In this document: piece by piece, positions 36,301 to 49,118 of the stretch
Numbering within the stretch: position 1 is the first letter of the stretch
Layout of the letters: each line of letters opens with the position of its first letter
Assembly (NCBI GenBank): GCA_003255025.1
Contig: QANY01008070.1
Location: 1-64,000 of the forward strand
Length of the DNA stretch: 64,000 bases
Origin: Datisca glomerata
Lineage: Eukaryota > Streptophyta > Magnoliopsida > Cucurbitales > Datiscaceae
Reading direction: 5' to 3'
Translations under genes and position numbers: made by a program
The notes under the pieces: model-generated
What the model saw: only the letters and a program-made list of their open reading frames with translations
Told to the model about the DNA's origin: nothing
Database searches by the model: none

Positions 36301-36621
36301 AACAACTCACACAAACACACTCATTGTAAATCAACATTTCAGCTTGTAATTCACAGAACCGCAGTTAATCTCTTCAATCCACTATAAAACTTTCATACAA
36401 TTGTTAACATGATAGATCAAACTTCTCTTAAAACATGAATTCATTGACAAAACATATCAACATAACAATGTTCCACCCACCAATTTATATGCATCAGATA
36501 AGCAGATATACCTTTAGCACGCCAATTTACGCAGAAATGCAATGCACAGAAGCGCATTAGGTGTAATAGAAAATAATCAAGATTAAGGATTCAAACCTGC
36601 GTTTTGAGCAGAGTGGGCCAT
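33361..36621 (-). CDS. Small alpha/beta hydrolase of the serine aminopeptidase S33-like plant family
   Basis: Host gene with 7 coding exons (minus): 36597-36621, 36085-36203, 35658-35740, 35051-35172, 34492-34656, 33737-33830, 33361-33562; 810 bases, 269 aa, in frame, all GT-AG. Catalytic set visible: nucleophile in GHSKGG, acid in HGSSDEIIP, histidine in GANHCY; oxyanion region near ILCHGF. No signal peptide at MAHSAQNAG, so probably cytosolic. A 5' UTR intron (about 36673-36825) is likely. Close relatives exist in Arabidopsis as alpha/beta-hydrolase superfamily proteins with no firm substrate. Intron 5 holds a TRIM element. Catalysis is well supported; the substrate is unknown. Confidence 0.88.
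33912..34250 (-). mobile_element. TRIM-type element in hydrolase intron 5 (copy B)
   Basis: Direct repeats 33912-34028 and 34133-34250 (minus strand TGTTGG...TTCAACT). A primer-like site TAGTACCAGAGC (34121-34132, minus) abuts the first repeat, and a purine tract TCAAGGAGGGTG (34029-34038, minus) abuts the second. Target duplication ATAAT at 33907-33911 and 34251-34255. No ORF. 339 bases. Confidence 0.88.
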
Positions 36622-37059
36622 TTTCAAAGTTCTTCCTCCGGACCTCCAACGGCCAGAGGAGATGCAACGCACCTGTTGAAGAGGAAAGCTTAGAGATGAC
36701 CCTTTACTAAATAATGAAATTGAGAGCACCGGATTGAAATCAGAACAAAGAGTTTCCATTTTTCATTCACTTCTTAGCTATTGGAAACGAAAGCAATGAC
36801 TGTGATGCATTGAAGTGAAACTTACTTATGGAATTTGATCGCTGCTCTGTCTGCTTCCAAAATGTCTGGATGGAACCAGCCCTCAGCGCAGGCCACTGAT
36901 CAGACCAATAACGACTAACGAGGGCTTCTTCTTTCTGATTTTTTCAATTTGATCCTCGAAATACTTCAGATTTGCAATGTTGCGCTTCATCGTTGGGTTA
37001 TTTCACAAGATCTTTCGTACGAAAAGGAAATTTCTACTAATGTAAGAAAGGTATGATTG

Positions 37060-38711
37060 TTACCTATCTTTTACTCATGATTTACTTGTGTTCCCAAAAG
37101 TGAGTTTTCTTCTGTTAAGATTGTTAAATTTGGACTATATTTATTTAGTTTGATTTCTGATCTCTCTTTTAACAATGCAAAGAGCTTCATCTTTTTTTAC
37201 AATGTTGGTGTTGAGATCCAAGACTCTATTATGCAGGAAACTAGTTTTGTTCAAGGTATCTTGTAGGTGAGGTATTTGGATATCCCGTTGATTGCTACAA
37301 AATTGACTAAGGTTCATTGTGATGTTTTAGTTGACAGAATTATTAACAGAGCAACTAACTGGAAGAATAGGCACTTGACCTTTGCAGGCAGACTTCAGCT
37401 CGTCAAGTTTAATCTTTATGCCATCCAAAGGTTTTGGGCTAGCTTGCTCATTCTCCCTAAGACATGTATCAAGAAGATCAATGATGCTCTTAGAAACTTC
37501 CTATGGACTAGTAGGACTGATAACTTTAGGCAAGCTAAAGTGCCTTGGAATCAGGCTTGTACTCCTTATTTTGAGGGTGGTTTGAACATTAGAAACTTGA
37601 TTACATGGAATTACACTACAATCTCTAAACATTTGTGGAAATTGGTTTCTAGACCTAAAAGTTTCTTGTAGATAGCTTGGTGTTACCATTATCTTGTAAA
37701 AAAGCATTCCATTTTCAATGTTAAACTTGCTTCGGACTCTTCTTGATATTGGAGGAAGTTAATTAAACTGAGGGACAAGGTTGCAAGTTTTTGCCAAGTT
37801 GTCGTGAGTAATGGTGTTGATATTAAATTGTTTACGGACCCTTGGCATTCTTTTCAATGCTGGGGGTTCAATGCTGGGGGTCATATGATTCAACTCTCGG
37901 GGTTAAGCATTGACACTCTCCTTCTTGTCTTGATTAACGATCAAGGTTGGTTTTTTCTTGATGTTGTAGTGCATTCTACTCTAAATCAGTGGGGTTTTAT
38001 CTGGGTACTCAGGCTCCTTCTGGCAGGGAAGATTCGTGGAGGTGGACACCTTCTCCTTCTGGCAGGTTTACTATCAGAAGTACTTATAGAGCTCTCTATC
38101 CTCGTTAAAATGTTGTTCTGTGGTCTAAGGTTGTCTGGTTTTCAGGAGTTATTCCCAAATGTGCTTTCAGCACATGGTTAGCTATTCAAGACAAGCTCTC
38201 AACTAAGGATCAAGTGAAGAAATGGAAGCCCCATGTTAACTCAGATTGTGTTCTTTATGTGTCTGGTTCAGAATCAACTCAGCACTTGTTCTTCAAATGC
38301 CCCATGTCTCAAGCTATTTTATCTCCTCTCTTGGTGAAATGTGGCAGTAGATATGAGCATGTTCTTGGTCATCAGTTAGTTGATTTTTTAATTAATGATT
38401 GTATTGCTGATATTTCTAGATTGAGTGTCAAATTTCTCATTTATTGCTTTATCCATAGTATTTGGTGTAAGAGAAACAAGAGAATCTTCATTGGTAAAGT
38501 TCTTGATTCTTCCTCTATCTCCAAGGATATTTCCCAGATGATAAATGATAGACTTATTTTCTTAAGCCAAACTCGATCTATTATGATTGACTCTAGCTTC
38601 TTAGATAATTGGTTGTAGGTCGCGTAACTTTGTGTTTTGGTATGGTCCTGGGGTATGCCATGTATATGTGTTTTTCCCTTTAGTTAATATATTTTCATTT
38701 CAACAAAAAAA
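37060..38711 (+). mobile_element. 5'-truncated LINE: end of RT and zinc-finger C-terminus
   Basis: Starts inside RT at a THDLLVF stretch, equivalent to the ADDLLVF catalytic motif with one catalytic Asp lost. 37267-37671 encodes the post-RT region (AGRLQLVKFNLYAIQRFWAS). 37804-38181 is partly frame-shifted. 38214-38618 carries the zf-RVT finger (ESTQHLFFKCP). An A8 tail at 38704-38711 marks the 3' end. Stops and frameshifts show it is dead. Target duplication not found by eye. Confidence 0.85.
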
Positions 38712-41465
38712 ATGTTATTTTTGGGTTAACCAGACAACTAGTCCCGTAACCCTCATTTTAGTAGTCCACAAAAAATACTCAACAAAACTAGGGAGGTCAA
38801 TGGTCGGGCGTGGGCGTGGGCGCCGATGGGCACCTCTCTTATATCCATCCTCACCCTTATATGGTCTCCTCACCTTGACCGTAGCCCCCATTTAAGGAGA
38901 CTCTAGGTGAGGATGGAGCATGGTTTTCAAATCGCGGACGTGATCTGCATCGCATAACAACGAGGTCTATCAGAATTTGGTGTAACAGAGATTACATAAT
39001 ACGTTGTCTGTGACGTGACAATAATTTTTTTTAAGTTCTAACAAAATGATTAATTTTTTTTAATTTCTGAAAACCACAATCACATCTAGTAACATTTTTT
39101 TATATTTTTCAACTTAATTTTAAATTTATTTTAGCTTAAATTACTACAAATAATTATTTAACTCATTAATTAGTGAAAGAAAATGTGTATTATATGTGTG
39201 TTTATATATAAATATATATAACTTCATCGATATTAAATTAAAATCGATTAATTTATGAAAATAAAAATAGGATAAATATAAGGCTCATTTAGAAAAATAG
39301 TCCATTTAAAAAAATAAGAAAGAGAATGACAAAAAATGTTCTATTTGCAAGAATGGCCGGGTTTTTTTAACTGCCAATTTTTTTTATAAAACTGAAAAAT
39401 TTTTATGTACAGGTATGTTATGGTATATAAAAATATGTGATGGTAAATATTTATATATCATAGTATATTTTAATATATCATCAACATACTGTAGTATATT
39501 TTTATATATCATCCATGGTGTAATGTGTTTTTTTAATGTACAATAGTAATTTTGAATATATCATCAGTATAGCGTAGTATATTTTTATATATCATATGTA
39601 ATAATCTCGATCTAGAAATCAAACTCAAACATGTCTCCTCCTTCTCTTCTTCACCTCTCTCTCATTAGAATCTCAAAAATCCAGAAATCAAACCACAAAT
39701 TTGAAAAATCATACAACAAATTGATGATAAATCCACAAAATTAAGAAAATAAAAAATAAAACATACATCAAACTAGAAAGAAAACAAATCATGAGACTAA
39801 AAACATACCACGATGGAGAAGACGAATGGAAAAGAAGAAAGAAGAAAGTGGCAGAGAAGAAATAAGCAAAGAATGGAGAGAAGAAAGATGAGGACATGAA
39901 AGGAGACATGAAGGGAGAAGACAAAGGGACGAAAGGACGAATGGAGAAAGAGGAAGGAAAATTCAGTAATTTTTGCATATAAGGAACTTTTGGGTCATTT
40001 TCTGAGATAATAAGAAAATAGCCCTATTTCCTAATTTTCCCTAAATATAATCTATGAAAACTAAAATACCTTAGCATTTAGTTAAACCGTTTATATTATT
40101 AATTTTAAATTTAAATAAAAAGTAGAGGAGTTCATTTTACATTGTAAATGCCGCAAAAATTTAGAGCAACACAAATCTCGGATCTAAAATCTATAATCTA
40201 TATCTCTACCATATTAAAATGAGCATGAGGGAAGAAACTTTTGATTTTACTTTTTATCCTTCCCACTATATAGTATAAGATTAAAATTGAATATTTTATA
40301 TTATTATGTTATTAGGAATGTGAAGGATCGTGTATATGATTTTAGAGATTCTTATATCATAAACATTATTTTAGTCAATAGCAATAAGTTACTGTCTATC
40401 TGTAATATATTTTTTGTTGTTTATTTTTTTTAGTTTTATAATAAATATAATAATTTTTAATGTTCATTATTCGTAGTAAAATAGTTTGTCATATTTAATT
40501 TTCTCTTCTCAAATAATTTTTTTAGTTTCTTTTCATCTTTCTTATTATATGAATTTATTAAGATCGTGCGTTCTTTAATTCAAAAAATTTTATAGAAAAT
40601 TTATCATCTCGAGATGATGCATAAATTATTCAAGTTTCTTTATATTTGTAATAGTTTTATTATAAATATATCATCTTCAGATGATGCACGACTTATTCAA
40701 CTTTTTTATATGTAATAGTTTAATTGTAAATATGAGAAAATTACCACTATTATTTTCGTTTGTTTTAGATTTATAACATTTTAAAAGCTAATGTATTTAT
40801 TTCAACATTAATAATTTAACAATTTATTGTATAAATTTAAAATTCTTCAACTCGTGCGAAATACGTACTTTTTAACTAGTATATAAAAGTTACAAGGCAA
40901 TGAGAATTAATTTTGGACCATTCTGTCCATCTATTATTCCTAAATTTCTTTAAATGAAATTCAAGATGTGATATTCGATATTAAACATTTAAGTAGTTAT
41001 TCTAAAAAATATCCACAATAATATTTAATTACTTTCAATATTTTATGCTATTAACCTTACAATTCAGTATATTATATATTTAGACTCACAACTTTAATTT
41101 TAAAATACTTAAATGAATACTTAAGATTTCGTTTGGACAATTAGACTTGTTTTGAAAAGATTGATGTGTCTGACTAATAGAAATTAATAAATTACAATCA
41201 CTCAAACAATTCAATAAATATAGATTATGTGATACATGATATGAAAATCATTTTATGCACGATTTAATCCAAACTATAATCTACTATTATAATGTTACCC
41301 TTTATTATTTTGACACTGTTAAATGTGATTGAGTGACATGTATATTTTTTATAATGTTGATACGTATACTTATACATACATTGAACCGATTCATTTAACA
41401 AAATTTAGAGAAAATCTCTTAATTATCATTACTAATATATTTATTATTAATTTTCATTAATTAAT
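38712..41465. other. AT-rich intergenic DNA with tandem ATATATCAT-type repeats
   Basis: No gene recognised. 39400-39600 has repeated TATATATCAT/GTAGTATATTTTT units of roughly 40 bases. 40607-40737 is a two-copy tandem repeat of about 67 bases, each starting with ATCATCT...AGATGAT (the first a perfect 16-base palindrome). Around 40846-40878 a GTGCG/CGTAC imperfect hairpin precedes AACTAGT, a Helitron-like 3' end. Confidence 0.55.
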
Positions 41466-41469
41466 TATT

Positions 41470-41735
41470 AACTCATAGAGGTTTTAAATTTTATGTGCTT
41501 ATTGATTTTTTAACTTTGACTTTTTTTTATCTCTTTGCCTTTTGTATTTTTTTTTGTTTTAATTACACAAAGAAATGTTCCATATTTATTCAAATGAAAA
41601 CAATCAGTTGAATTTCATTAACTGAATACTAGTTTGATATTTTCATTTATTATAAATATGAGTGCATCGTATAAGACAATATATCATTATACATGTTGAA
41701 ATATTATATCACGTTCAACGCAAGTGCTACATGGC
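41470..41735 (+). mobile_element. Helitron-like terminal segment, left arm of inverted repeat
   Basis: Matches the reverse complement of 43017-43270 over about 240 bases (shared TTTTATGTGCTTATTGATTT, CTCTTTGCCTTTTG, TACATGTTGAAATA). The end is degraded and lacks the final CTAGT. Confidence 0.45.
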
Positions 41736-41744
41736 TAATTTAAC

Positions 41745-42000
41745 AATATATAAAAGTGTAGAACTTGGAGAAATATTTTTGGACAATATTATCCGATACC
41801 TATTAAAATTTTTTACATTACACTTAAGCTCAAAATTAAACATGCGAAGTCATATGAAGAGTATTTCATTTATATATAAAATATATAAAAATGTAGAATT
41901 TAGAGAAATATTTTTGGATGATATTACCCCCAAATATATTTAAATTTTATTACATTATTCTTAAACTTAAAATTAAATATGCAAAGTCACATGAAGAGTT
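41745..42000. repeat. Diverged tandem duplication, period about 138 bases
   Basis: Copies 41745-41860 and 41883-42000 share GAGAAATATTTTTGGA and GCAAAGTCA(C/T)ATGAAGAGT, so the predicted 93-residue reading frame here is only a repeat artefact. Confidence 0.75.
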
Positions 42001-42580
42001 GTTCAACAATGTTTTTTAAATTATCATCTTTAAATATATTTTTTCCTCATTTATTTATTATGTAAAATATAAAATGACAAATTATAAGCACAATGATAAG
42101 TTTCAAATTAACTCAATATTTTTTAGCTAATTATTTTAGGTAGCATCGATTATAAAATTGTCTAAAGACTATCTTAACAAAAGAAAAATATTATGAAACA
42201 CACCAAGCGAATCTTTTTTTAAAATAAATTATTTTACTCCATTTGACTCAAATTATTTTTTCATGATAGTAAAAATCGTTCTATGCCTCCATGTGATTTT
42301 TTTAATAAGTTAAAAAATCATGGGTGGAGACACGTGATGTTTATATTATGTGATCCATAAAAATCTGAAACTGTTGACTAACAAACAATCAAGTTATAAT
42401 TTTAAAGAGTGTACAAATAATATATGGGTTGTTCATAAATTATCTTTATATTAATTTTCCAATTTTATAGATCATAGATATATTATATATTATGTACAAT
42501 ATGAATTATAAATAGATTGTAGTTATAGAATATATTTGAATATTATTATTATCACAAACTAAACAATTTGTTATAGTCCT

Positions 42581-42690
<110 letters not shown>

Positions 42691-43016
42691 TAGTATTATT
42701 TTTATTATTATTGTTACTATAGTAATTATTATTAATTTTTTTTTGAATATGGAAATTTGAAAATAATAAAACATCTCCCTAAAATTAGTCATAGATTCAA
42801 TGACCTAATTTACTGGGATAGTAATATTTAATTCTCAAAAGTAAGTGGGGAGAGTAAATATAAATGAAAATTTGACTAATTATTTTATTTACGACTAGCA
42901 TCATTTAATAAGAGTGTGACACTTGTACTTTAAGAGGTGTTATAAGATTAGTTAAAAAATATATGGACAAAGTTGTACTAAAATTAGTCGTAGATTCAAT
43001 GACCTACTTTTAATAT

Positions 43017-43270
43017 ACTAGTAATGTGCCACGTGTGTTGCACATGCTATATTTCAACATGTATAATATTATATTATCTTACATGGTTCAATTCTATTTA
43101 TAACATATGAAAGTGTCAAACTAGTAGTAAGTATTGAAATTCAACACGTGGTTTTCATTAGAGTATGAATAAAACATTTTTTGTAACTAAAACAAAAAGA
43201 AATGCAAAAGGCAAAGAGACAAAAAGTCAGTTAAAAAATCAATAAGCACATAAAAATTTAAACACGTGGA
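43017..43270 (-). mobile_element. Helitron-like 3' end, right arm of inverted repeat
   Basis: Minus-strand sequence ends with a hairpin (ATGTGC...GCACAT stem) followed by TACTAGT, the classic Helitron 3' signature. It is the inverted partner of 41470-41735. Confidence 0.5.
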
Positions 43271-43546
43271 GTTATTTTTTATTAGAGTTTACAATCTAGA
43301 ACAGAATAAGAATAATGTATTGGCAGGAATGTTACAATCTTGAGCAATTTTAATGATCAAGTTCATTGATATTTTTGATATAGTAGATGTTATCACACAT
43401 ACAATCATATTAAATTCAATGAAATTGTTTGATCTTAAAAGGGGTATCGTGGGGGGTTATTTCTTGATCTCGTCCAATCATTAATAACTTCATTATTTTT
43501 AGATAATAGTAGATAGAAACAACACTCGTAAGGAGTCCTATTGAAA

Positions 43547-43831
43547 TCAAGCAATATAGGCCGGCCTACCATCCACACCAGAATAAATGAAGTTTTCTGA
43601 TCTATAAACTAAAGATGTTCTCTCTTGAGGCATCTTGAGTTTGGATACTAAGTATCGCAATCCCACAGTGGTGTGGGATTTCATAAGAAGATCCTTCAAC
43701 TTCTTTACACGCGGACTCCGGAACACTTTCGGTAGGCGTGTTCCTTCGACACTCTGTTCAACAACATTTTCTGGATCACCAGCCGACTCAGAATCAACTT
43801 CAGTAATTTGGTCGACAAGGGGCTTTGACAT
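43547..43831 (-). CDS. Unrecognised short reading frame (94 aa)
   Basis: An open frame with higher GC than its surroundings, starting [18 protein letters not shown]: an acidic N-half, a basic [15 protein letters not shown] stretch, and a C-end [12 protein letters not shown] do not recognise a family. The base composition contrast suggests captured or retrotransposon (gag-like) sequence, not random DNA. No promoter or splice context is evident. Confidence 0.3.
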   Translation of the reverse strand: MSKPLVDQITEVDSESAGDPENVVEQSVEGTRLPKVFRSPRVKKLKDLLMKSHTTVGLRYLVSKLKMPQERTSLVYRSENFIYSGVDGRPAYIA

Positions 43832-45043
43832 GATCGGTGCCCCGGCCCCTAGTGCGTAAGGGGGGGACAGAGTGAAATGATCTTCTAATACGAGAACGAC
43901 CGACTGTTCAAGTTTTTTAAGAAATTTTAATTAATCAAAATTAATAATAAATATATTAATAAGAATAATTAAAATATTTTCACTAAATTTTATTAAATGG
44001 ACCAGTTCAACGAATGTATAAATAAACTTGTCATCCAATCACATTTAGCCGTATCAAAATAATAAAGGGTAACATTAGATTTAAATTAACTTAGTCTTTA
44101 ACTTAATTAAAGTATAACTACTCTTCAACCATACAAGTTATTGCAATATCTAGATTAACTTGGGACCACTGTAAGACAATAATTTTCACTTTAAAATCAC
44201 TTCAATGTGGTTATTCTTTAGAGATGGTTAAATTATGGATTTGATTGGCCTAGTAACAAACTTGAAAATTGAAACCTAATAATTTGACGCCTTTAAATTT
44301 CATTAAATCTATTTAATATTATTATTTTTTTAAAGATTATTATGAATTTTTTTATTACCAAATAAAGTAATATGATAATCAATATCTCAAGAAATGATAG
44401 TCCTAACGTTGCTTTGGTTGATGAACAATTCTAGCATTTTGTTACAATTGTAGCCTATCTAATTGAATAACTGTGGTGATCAATGTCAAAATCATTTTAA
44501 TATTCGATTCGATAACCATAGAGATTTATAGTAACCGATGCATTTGAAAATCTAGATAGATACTGTAATATTAATTTGTCATTTGATAATTAAGTCAATA
44601 TTTCTTTTGTGAAGTCGTAAATTTTATTTATTTTTAAATACTCTACTCAGGATTTTCATTGTCAAAGTAATGAATTTTCATTGTTAAAATAATGAATTTT
44701 CATTGTTAACCAATCAATTGTGAAACAAAAGTGTTTAGCAGTGATTGAACAATCATTCATGTGAATGTTAATCTTAAACTCATTATGTTATCCGTTAGAA
44801 ATCAATTCCAATAATTTTAAGGATTTCTTTTTACTAAAGAATAAATTTAAGGGAAAGCTAAATGTTGTCCCCTAGCGTGGGGGTGGTTGCCTTTTTTTTC
44901 CTCTCTAGGGTTTCACTACTTTCTGACTTTTGCAACGCTAAAATTCGCCATTCTTTCTTTCTTTCTTGACTTTCCTTGATAATTTCTTTGGCCTATGTCA
45001 TCTAAGATATTACAAGTTGATTCGGGTACTGGGGAAGGGACAA
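43832..45043. other. AT-rich spacer, no gene seen
   Basis: Nothing recognisable apart from short repeats of TGAATTTTCATTGTTAA near 44670-44710. Confidence 0.6.
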
Positions 45044-45960
45044 ATGGAGAAAAATCTTGAAGAAATATTAGAGAATTTCTCAATTACGGATGAGGAAGCG
45101 TATGAGGTTGAGGTAGAGAATGCATTTAACTCTACAGCGGTGGAGGAAAATCATCTGAGTATTTTGGGAAGGCTGCTTTCGGTTAAGAAATTTAACCGTA
45201 TTGGTTTAAGGGAAAACTTGTGTAAAGCGTGGGGGTGGAAGAGGATATCCGATTTGTTGAAGTGGAGATTAATATCTTCCAAATATTTTTTTGGATGAAA
45301 ATACTATGACGTTTGTGATGGAGAATGACCCTTGGTTGTTTGAAGACAAGTTGTTTAGTATCGGAGACCTGGTATTAACGCAAAAGTTATGGAGTTTGCT
45401 GTCTGCATTTTTGGGTCCAATTGCATGACCTTCCTCTGGAATGTAGAAATCGACAAGTTGGTTCCCTAATTGGCAAAATATTTGGAGGAGTTTTAGATGT
45501 TGAAGAAGGCTTCAGTCGTGATGGTGTGGAACAGGGGAAATTTTTTCGAGTTAGAGCCATGGTTGATCTTTCGAAGCCTTTATTTAGAGGAACGTTTCTT
45601 AATTACGTAGGCCAAAGAGGTTGGGTTAGTTTTAAATATGAAAGGCTACCTAAATTCTGTCATTTTTGTGGTAAGATAAGGCATGAAATATGGTACTATG
45701 TTAAAAGGAGTAGAAGCAGGGAGTTCGGTGGAAGCCATGAAAAGAAGTATGGAGATTACCTTCGTGCTTGTCCGATGGGATCCCGAAGGAAAACCTTTAG
45801 AAACAGTCGATCACGTTCTGGAATTATGGCGGAACCAACTTTTAGTCATGGAGGTCAAGGTTCACCGTCAAGAGGATCGGTTGATCGGGAAGAGGAGTTC
45901 TACAGATAGGAGCTTGGAGAATCAATTACGCTAAGATTTACAGGAGAAAAATGGGGAAAG
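45044..45960 (+). pseudogene. LINE ORF1 (DUF4283-type RNA-binding, zinc knuckle), 5' part
   Basis: Gag-like ORF1 of a plant L1-type LINE. From ATG 45044: an acidic N-terminus, then the DUF4283-like domain (45150-45660) broken by a frameshift near 45290, then the conserved CHFCGKIRHEIWYY knuckle at about 45655-45700 in which the last Cys is Tyr. A Ser/Arg-rich tail follows. Interrupted at 45960 by the Ty3/gypsy element and continued at 50944. Confidence 0.8.
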
Positions 45961-46325
45961 TGATAGGTCGTGATTAGAGAAGAGTGATTCAATATAGTCA
46001 GTAATCCTCTTAGGGTGAGGATCAAACAACAAATTTTGATAAATAAAGCTTCTCCCCCTTCTCATTCCTTCCCCGCCTTCTGATACATAAAACCATAATT
46101 ATAACTACTTTAAGAGTGCCCAACTCTTTAAGAGGCTCGTGCTCCACTATCTCTAAAGAAACTGAAACTTAACTTCTACAATTACTCAAGAGTTTCTATA
46201 CTACAGGAGGAAATAAATAATGAAAACACACTTCAACAAATAAACAAGGAAATTACAAGCTAAAAACAAGAATAAAAGAAATATCTAATTGGGCTGGCAG
46301 ATTAGGGCAGGTTGGGCTGATTGTA

Positions 46326-46703
46326 TCATCCTAAGTATCGTGGATTGGGTTTGGAGATCCGTAGAGACTTCCTTGTTCTATCAATACCTACCCCATTGAG
46401 TGAAGTCTTGTCCTCAAGTTCTAGATTAGGTAACTCTTGGTGCAATGTATCAACAGGATCCCAAGTAGCATCTTCTGGAGACAAGTGTTTCCATTTGACC
46501 AATTGTTCTTCAACTCGTATATCATTTTTTATCCAGTAACTATCCAGAATAGATTGTGGTTCAAATGTTATGATGTCATCATCAGTGGTCGGTGGCAAGT
46601 CAAGAATTGATGCTGGAGAAGTGCCAGTAAATGGTTTGAGTAAGGACACATGAAATATCAGATCTATTCGAGCAGTTTTAGGCAGCCTCGGCTTGTAGGC
46701 CAC
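46326..46703 (-). pseudogene. Chromodomain at integrase C-terminus
   Basis: Contains EEQLVKWKHLSPEDATWDPV, the chromodomain core typical of chromovirus integrases, after the FHVSLLKPF linker. In chromoviruses it targets integration to chromatin marks (known). The tail extends into the 3' LTR. Confidence 0.88.
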
Positions 46704-47183
46704 ACCACCTAATTTCTTAAGGATTTAGAATGGTCCAAAATACTTACTTGCTAGCTTCGGATGAGCGCATGGGAAAATGGATTGTTGACGGTAAGGATGG
46801 AGTTTGAGCAAGACCAAATCACCAACATTGAAGCTGACATCTCTTCGTTTAGCATCTGCAAGCTATTTCATCTGGTTAACTGCCATGTGCAAATTTTATT
46901 TTAATAGTTGCAGCAGCTCTTCTCAATTTTGTAATGATTGATCTACTTCATGAACTGATGAATTCCCATCGGTATAAGTTGGAAATTGTGGTGGTGGTCT
47001 CCCATAAAGAGCTTGGTAAGATGATATTTTAGTAAAGCTATGGTATGTGGTATTATACCAAAACTCAGTCCAAGCTAGATAGATGCTCCATTTGCGGGGC
47101 CATTGGTGAACAAAGCAACGCAGTTATTGTTCATCGCATTGATTGACAACTTCCATTTGGCCATCTGTTTGAGGATGGTATGC

Positions 47184-48760
47184 TCAACTAAGTGTCAATT
47201 TGGACCCTGGCATCTTGAAAAATTCCTGCCAAAAGTTACTGACAAATATATGATCTTTGTCACTAACTATGGTGTGCGGCATGCCATGAAGTTTTACAAC
47301 ATTATCAATAAATTTGTCCGCTATTACCTTAGTAGAAAATGGATGTGTGAGGGAAATGAAATGGGTGAACTTGCTTAACTGATCTACAATAACTAATATA
47401 GCGTCTTTGCCATTGGACTGAGGTAGTCCCTCAACAAAATCAAGGGTGATGTCTTCCATACCTGAGTTGGAATTGTAAGGGTTGAAGTAGTCATGTCAGA
47501 GCCATAGTCTCTGTTTTGACGCACTGACATACATTTCAGTGCTTAATATAATCTTGAACTTCCTTGAGCATGTTAGGCCAATAAAATTGTTGTTTGAACC
47601 GCTTATAAATGTGAAGAATACCAGAATGCCCCCTGATTTAGAATCATAAAACTCATGCAAAAGTTTCACATGAATTGATGGTTTTGCAGGCACAACTACC
47701 CGACCCTTGTAGAGAAGAAGTCCCTAGTGCCAACTATAAGATCCGTGGGAATTTGAAGTAGCTTGTTTGCCCATTGCTTCCATATAAGCATCTCCTGTGC
47801 TAGCAGCCTTGATCTCCTCCCAGATGCTCACTGTTGTGACATGTACAACATGTAATATTGGACTTTTGACTTTCCTGGATAGTGCATTTGTAGCAAAGTT
47901 CTCTTTCCCAGGGCGATAGATGATCTCATAGTCGTACCCTAATAACTTTGCCACCCATTTTTGCTGTTCTAGGATTGCTACTCGCTACTCAAGGAAAAAT
48001 TTTAGGCTATGTTGATCAGTCAAGATGTAAAATTTTCTTCCAAGAAAATAAGGTCTCCACAACCGAATTGCTTCTACTATGACCAACATCTCTTTGGCAT
48101 AAATGGACCAATTTTTTTTATAGTTCCTAAGAACCTGCTCATATAGGCGACTGGTTTATGTTGCTACGTAAGGACTGCCCAGTTCCTTCTCCGAATGCAT
48201 CTGTCTCAATGATGAATGACTCTTTGAAATTGGGCATTGCTAGCGTGGTAGTGGTTGTCATCCCATAACCTTGTACAAACTTGCAGTAGTAACCCATTAA
48301 TATGAGAAATCCACGGAGTTCCATGATGTTGGATAGGTGTGGCTAAGCTACCATTGCATTTATTTTCTTGGTATCTACCTTAACTCCTTGATTTGAAATT
48401 ATGTGTCCTAGGTACTCCAACTCAGTCTTACCAAAGTCGCATTTGCTGATCTTGATGTAGAAGTGATGTTGCTTCAATACTTGGAGAGTCTGTTGGACGT
48501 GATTAAGGTGGTGTTCCCATGTGGAACTATAGATCAAAATATCATTGAAGAACTCCAAGATAAACTTTATCAAGTAGCGTTGAAATATTGCATTCATCAC
48601 TGCTTGAAAGGTGGAAGGTGTGTTGCATAATCCGAAGGGCATGACTAAGTACTCACAGTGCCCGTTATATGTTCAAAACGCGGTCTTTGGGATGTCTAGA
48701 TCACTTACTATGATTTGATGATATCCTTCCCAAAGATCCAACTTAGTTTACTAATATCAT
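47184..48760 (-). pseudogene. Ty3/gypsy RT, RNase H and integrase
   Basis: RT 48343-48642: MPFGLCNTPSTFQ, and the catalytic loop reads FFNDILIYSS, with Asn for the first catalytic Asp. RNase H end 47724-47954 (LGYDYEIIYRPGKEN, but NALSRK where DALSR is usual). Integrase zinc-finger remnant about 47500-47690 and integrase core 47184-47459 (LDFVEGLPQSNGKD...IVDQLSKFTHF) with the second Asp in IVSDKDHIF. Stops separate the domains. Confidence 0.85.
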
Positions 48761-49118
48761 CGATCATGTCAGATTTTTGGAAATAACCATAACGATAAGG
48801 ACTTACATTAATTGCATTAGTTCTTTCTTTAAGTGGGATAGTATGGTCGGTTTATCGAGCTGGTTGTAGTGAATTTGGTTCTGTGAAAACTTCTAAATAC
48901 CTCCGTAGAAGAGTGATCATATCGGAAGGGATGCCTTCTGGGAGTTGTTGCCGGCGCCGTTGTAGAAAGAGTAAAAACATTTGTTGTTTTCTTCAAAAAT
49001 CTTTGGCCATACTTTGGATTGTTGCTGTTTGAATAGGGGCAGGTTCCAACCCTTGAATCTATCTTGTGTTGTTCTCCCAGTTGAATGTCATAGTCAACTC
49101 CTTCCAATTATAGACCAC

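Noticed and set aside
39709..39978. Phe/Ser-rich 89-codon frame resembling a membrane protein
   Set aside because: The opposite strand is a purine-rich GAAGAAAG tract, which gives Phe/Ser/Leu codons by composition alone.
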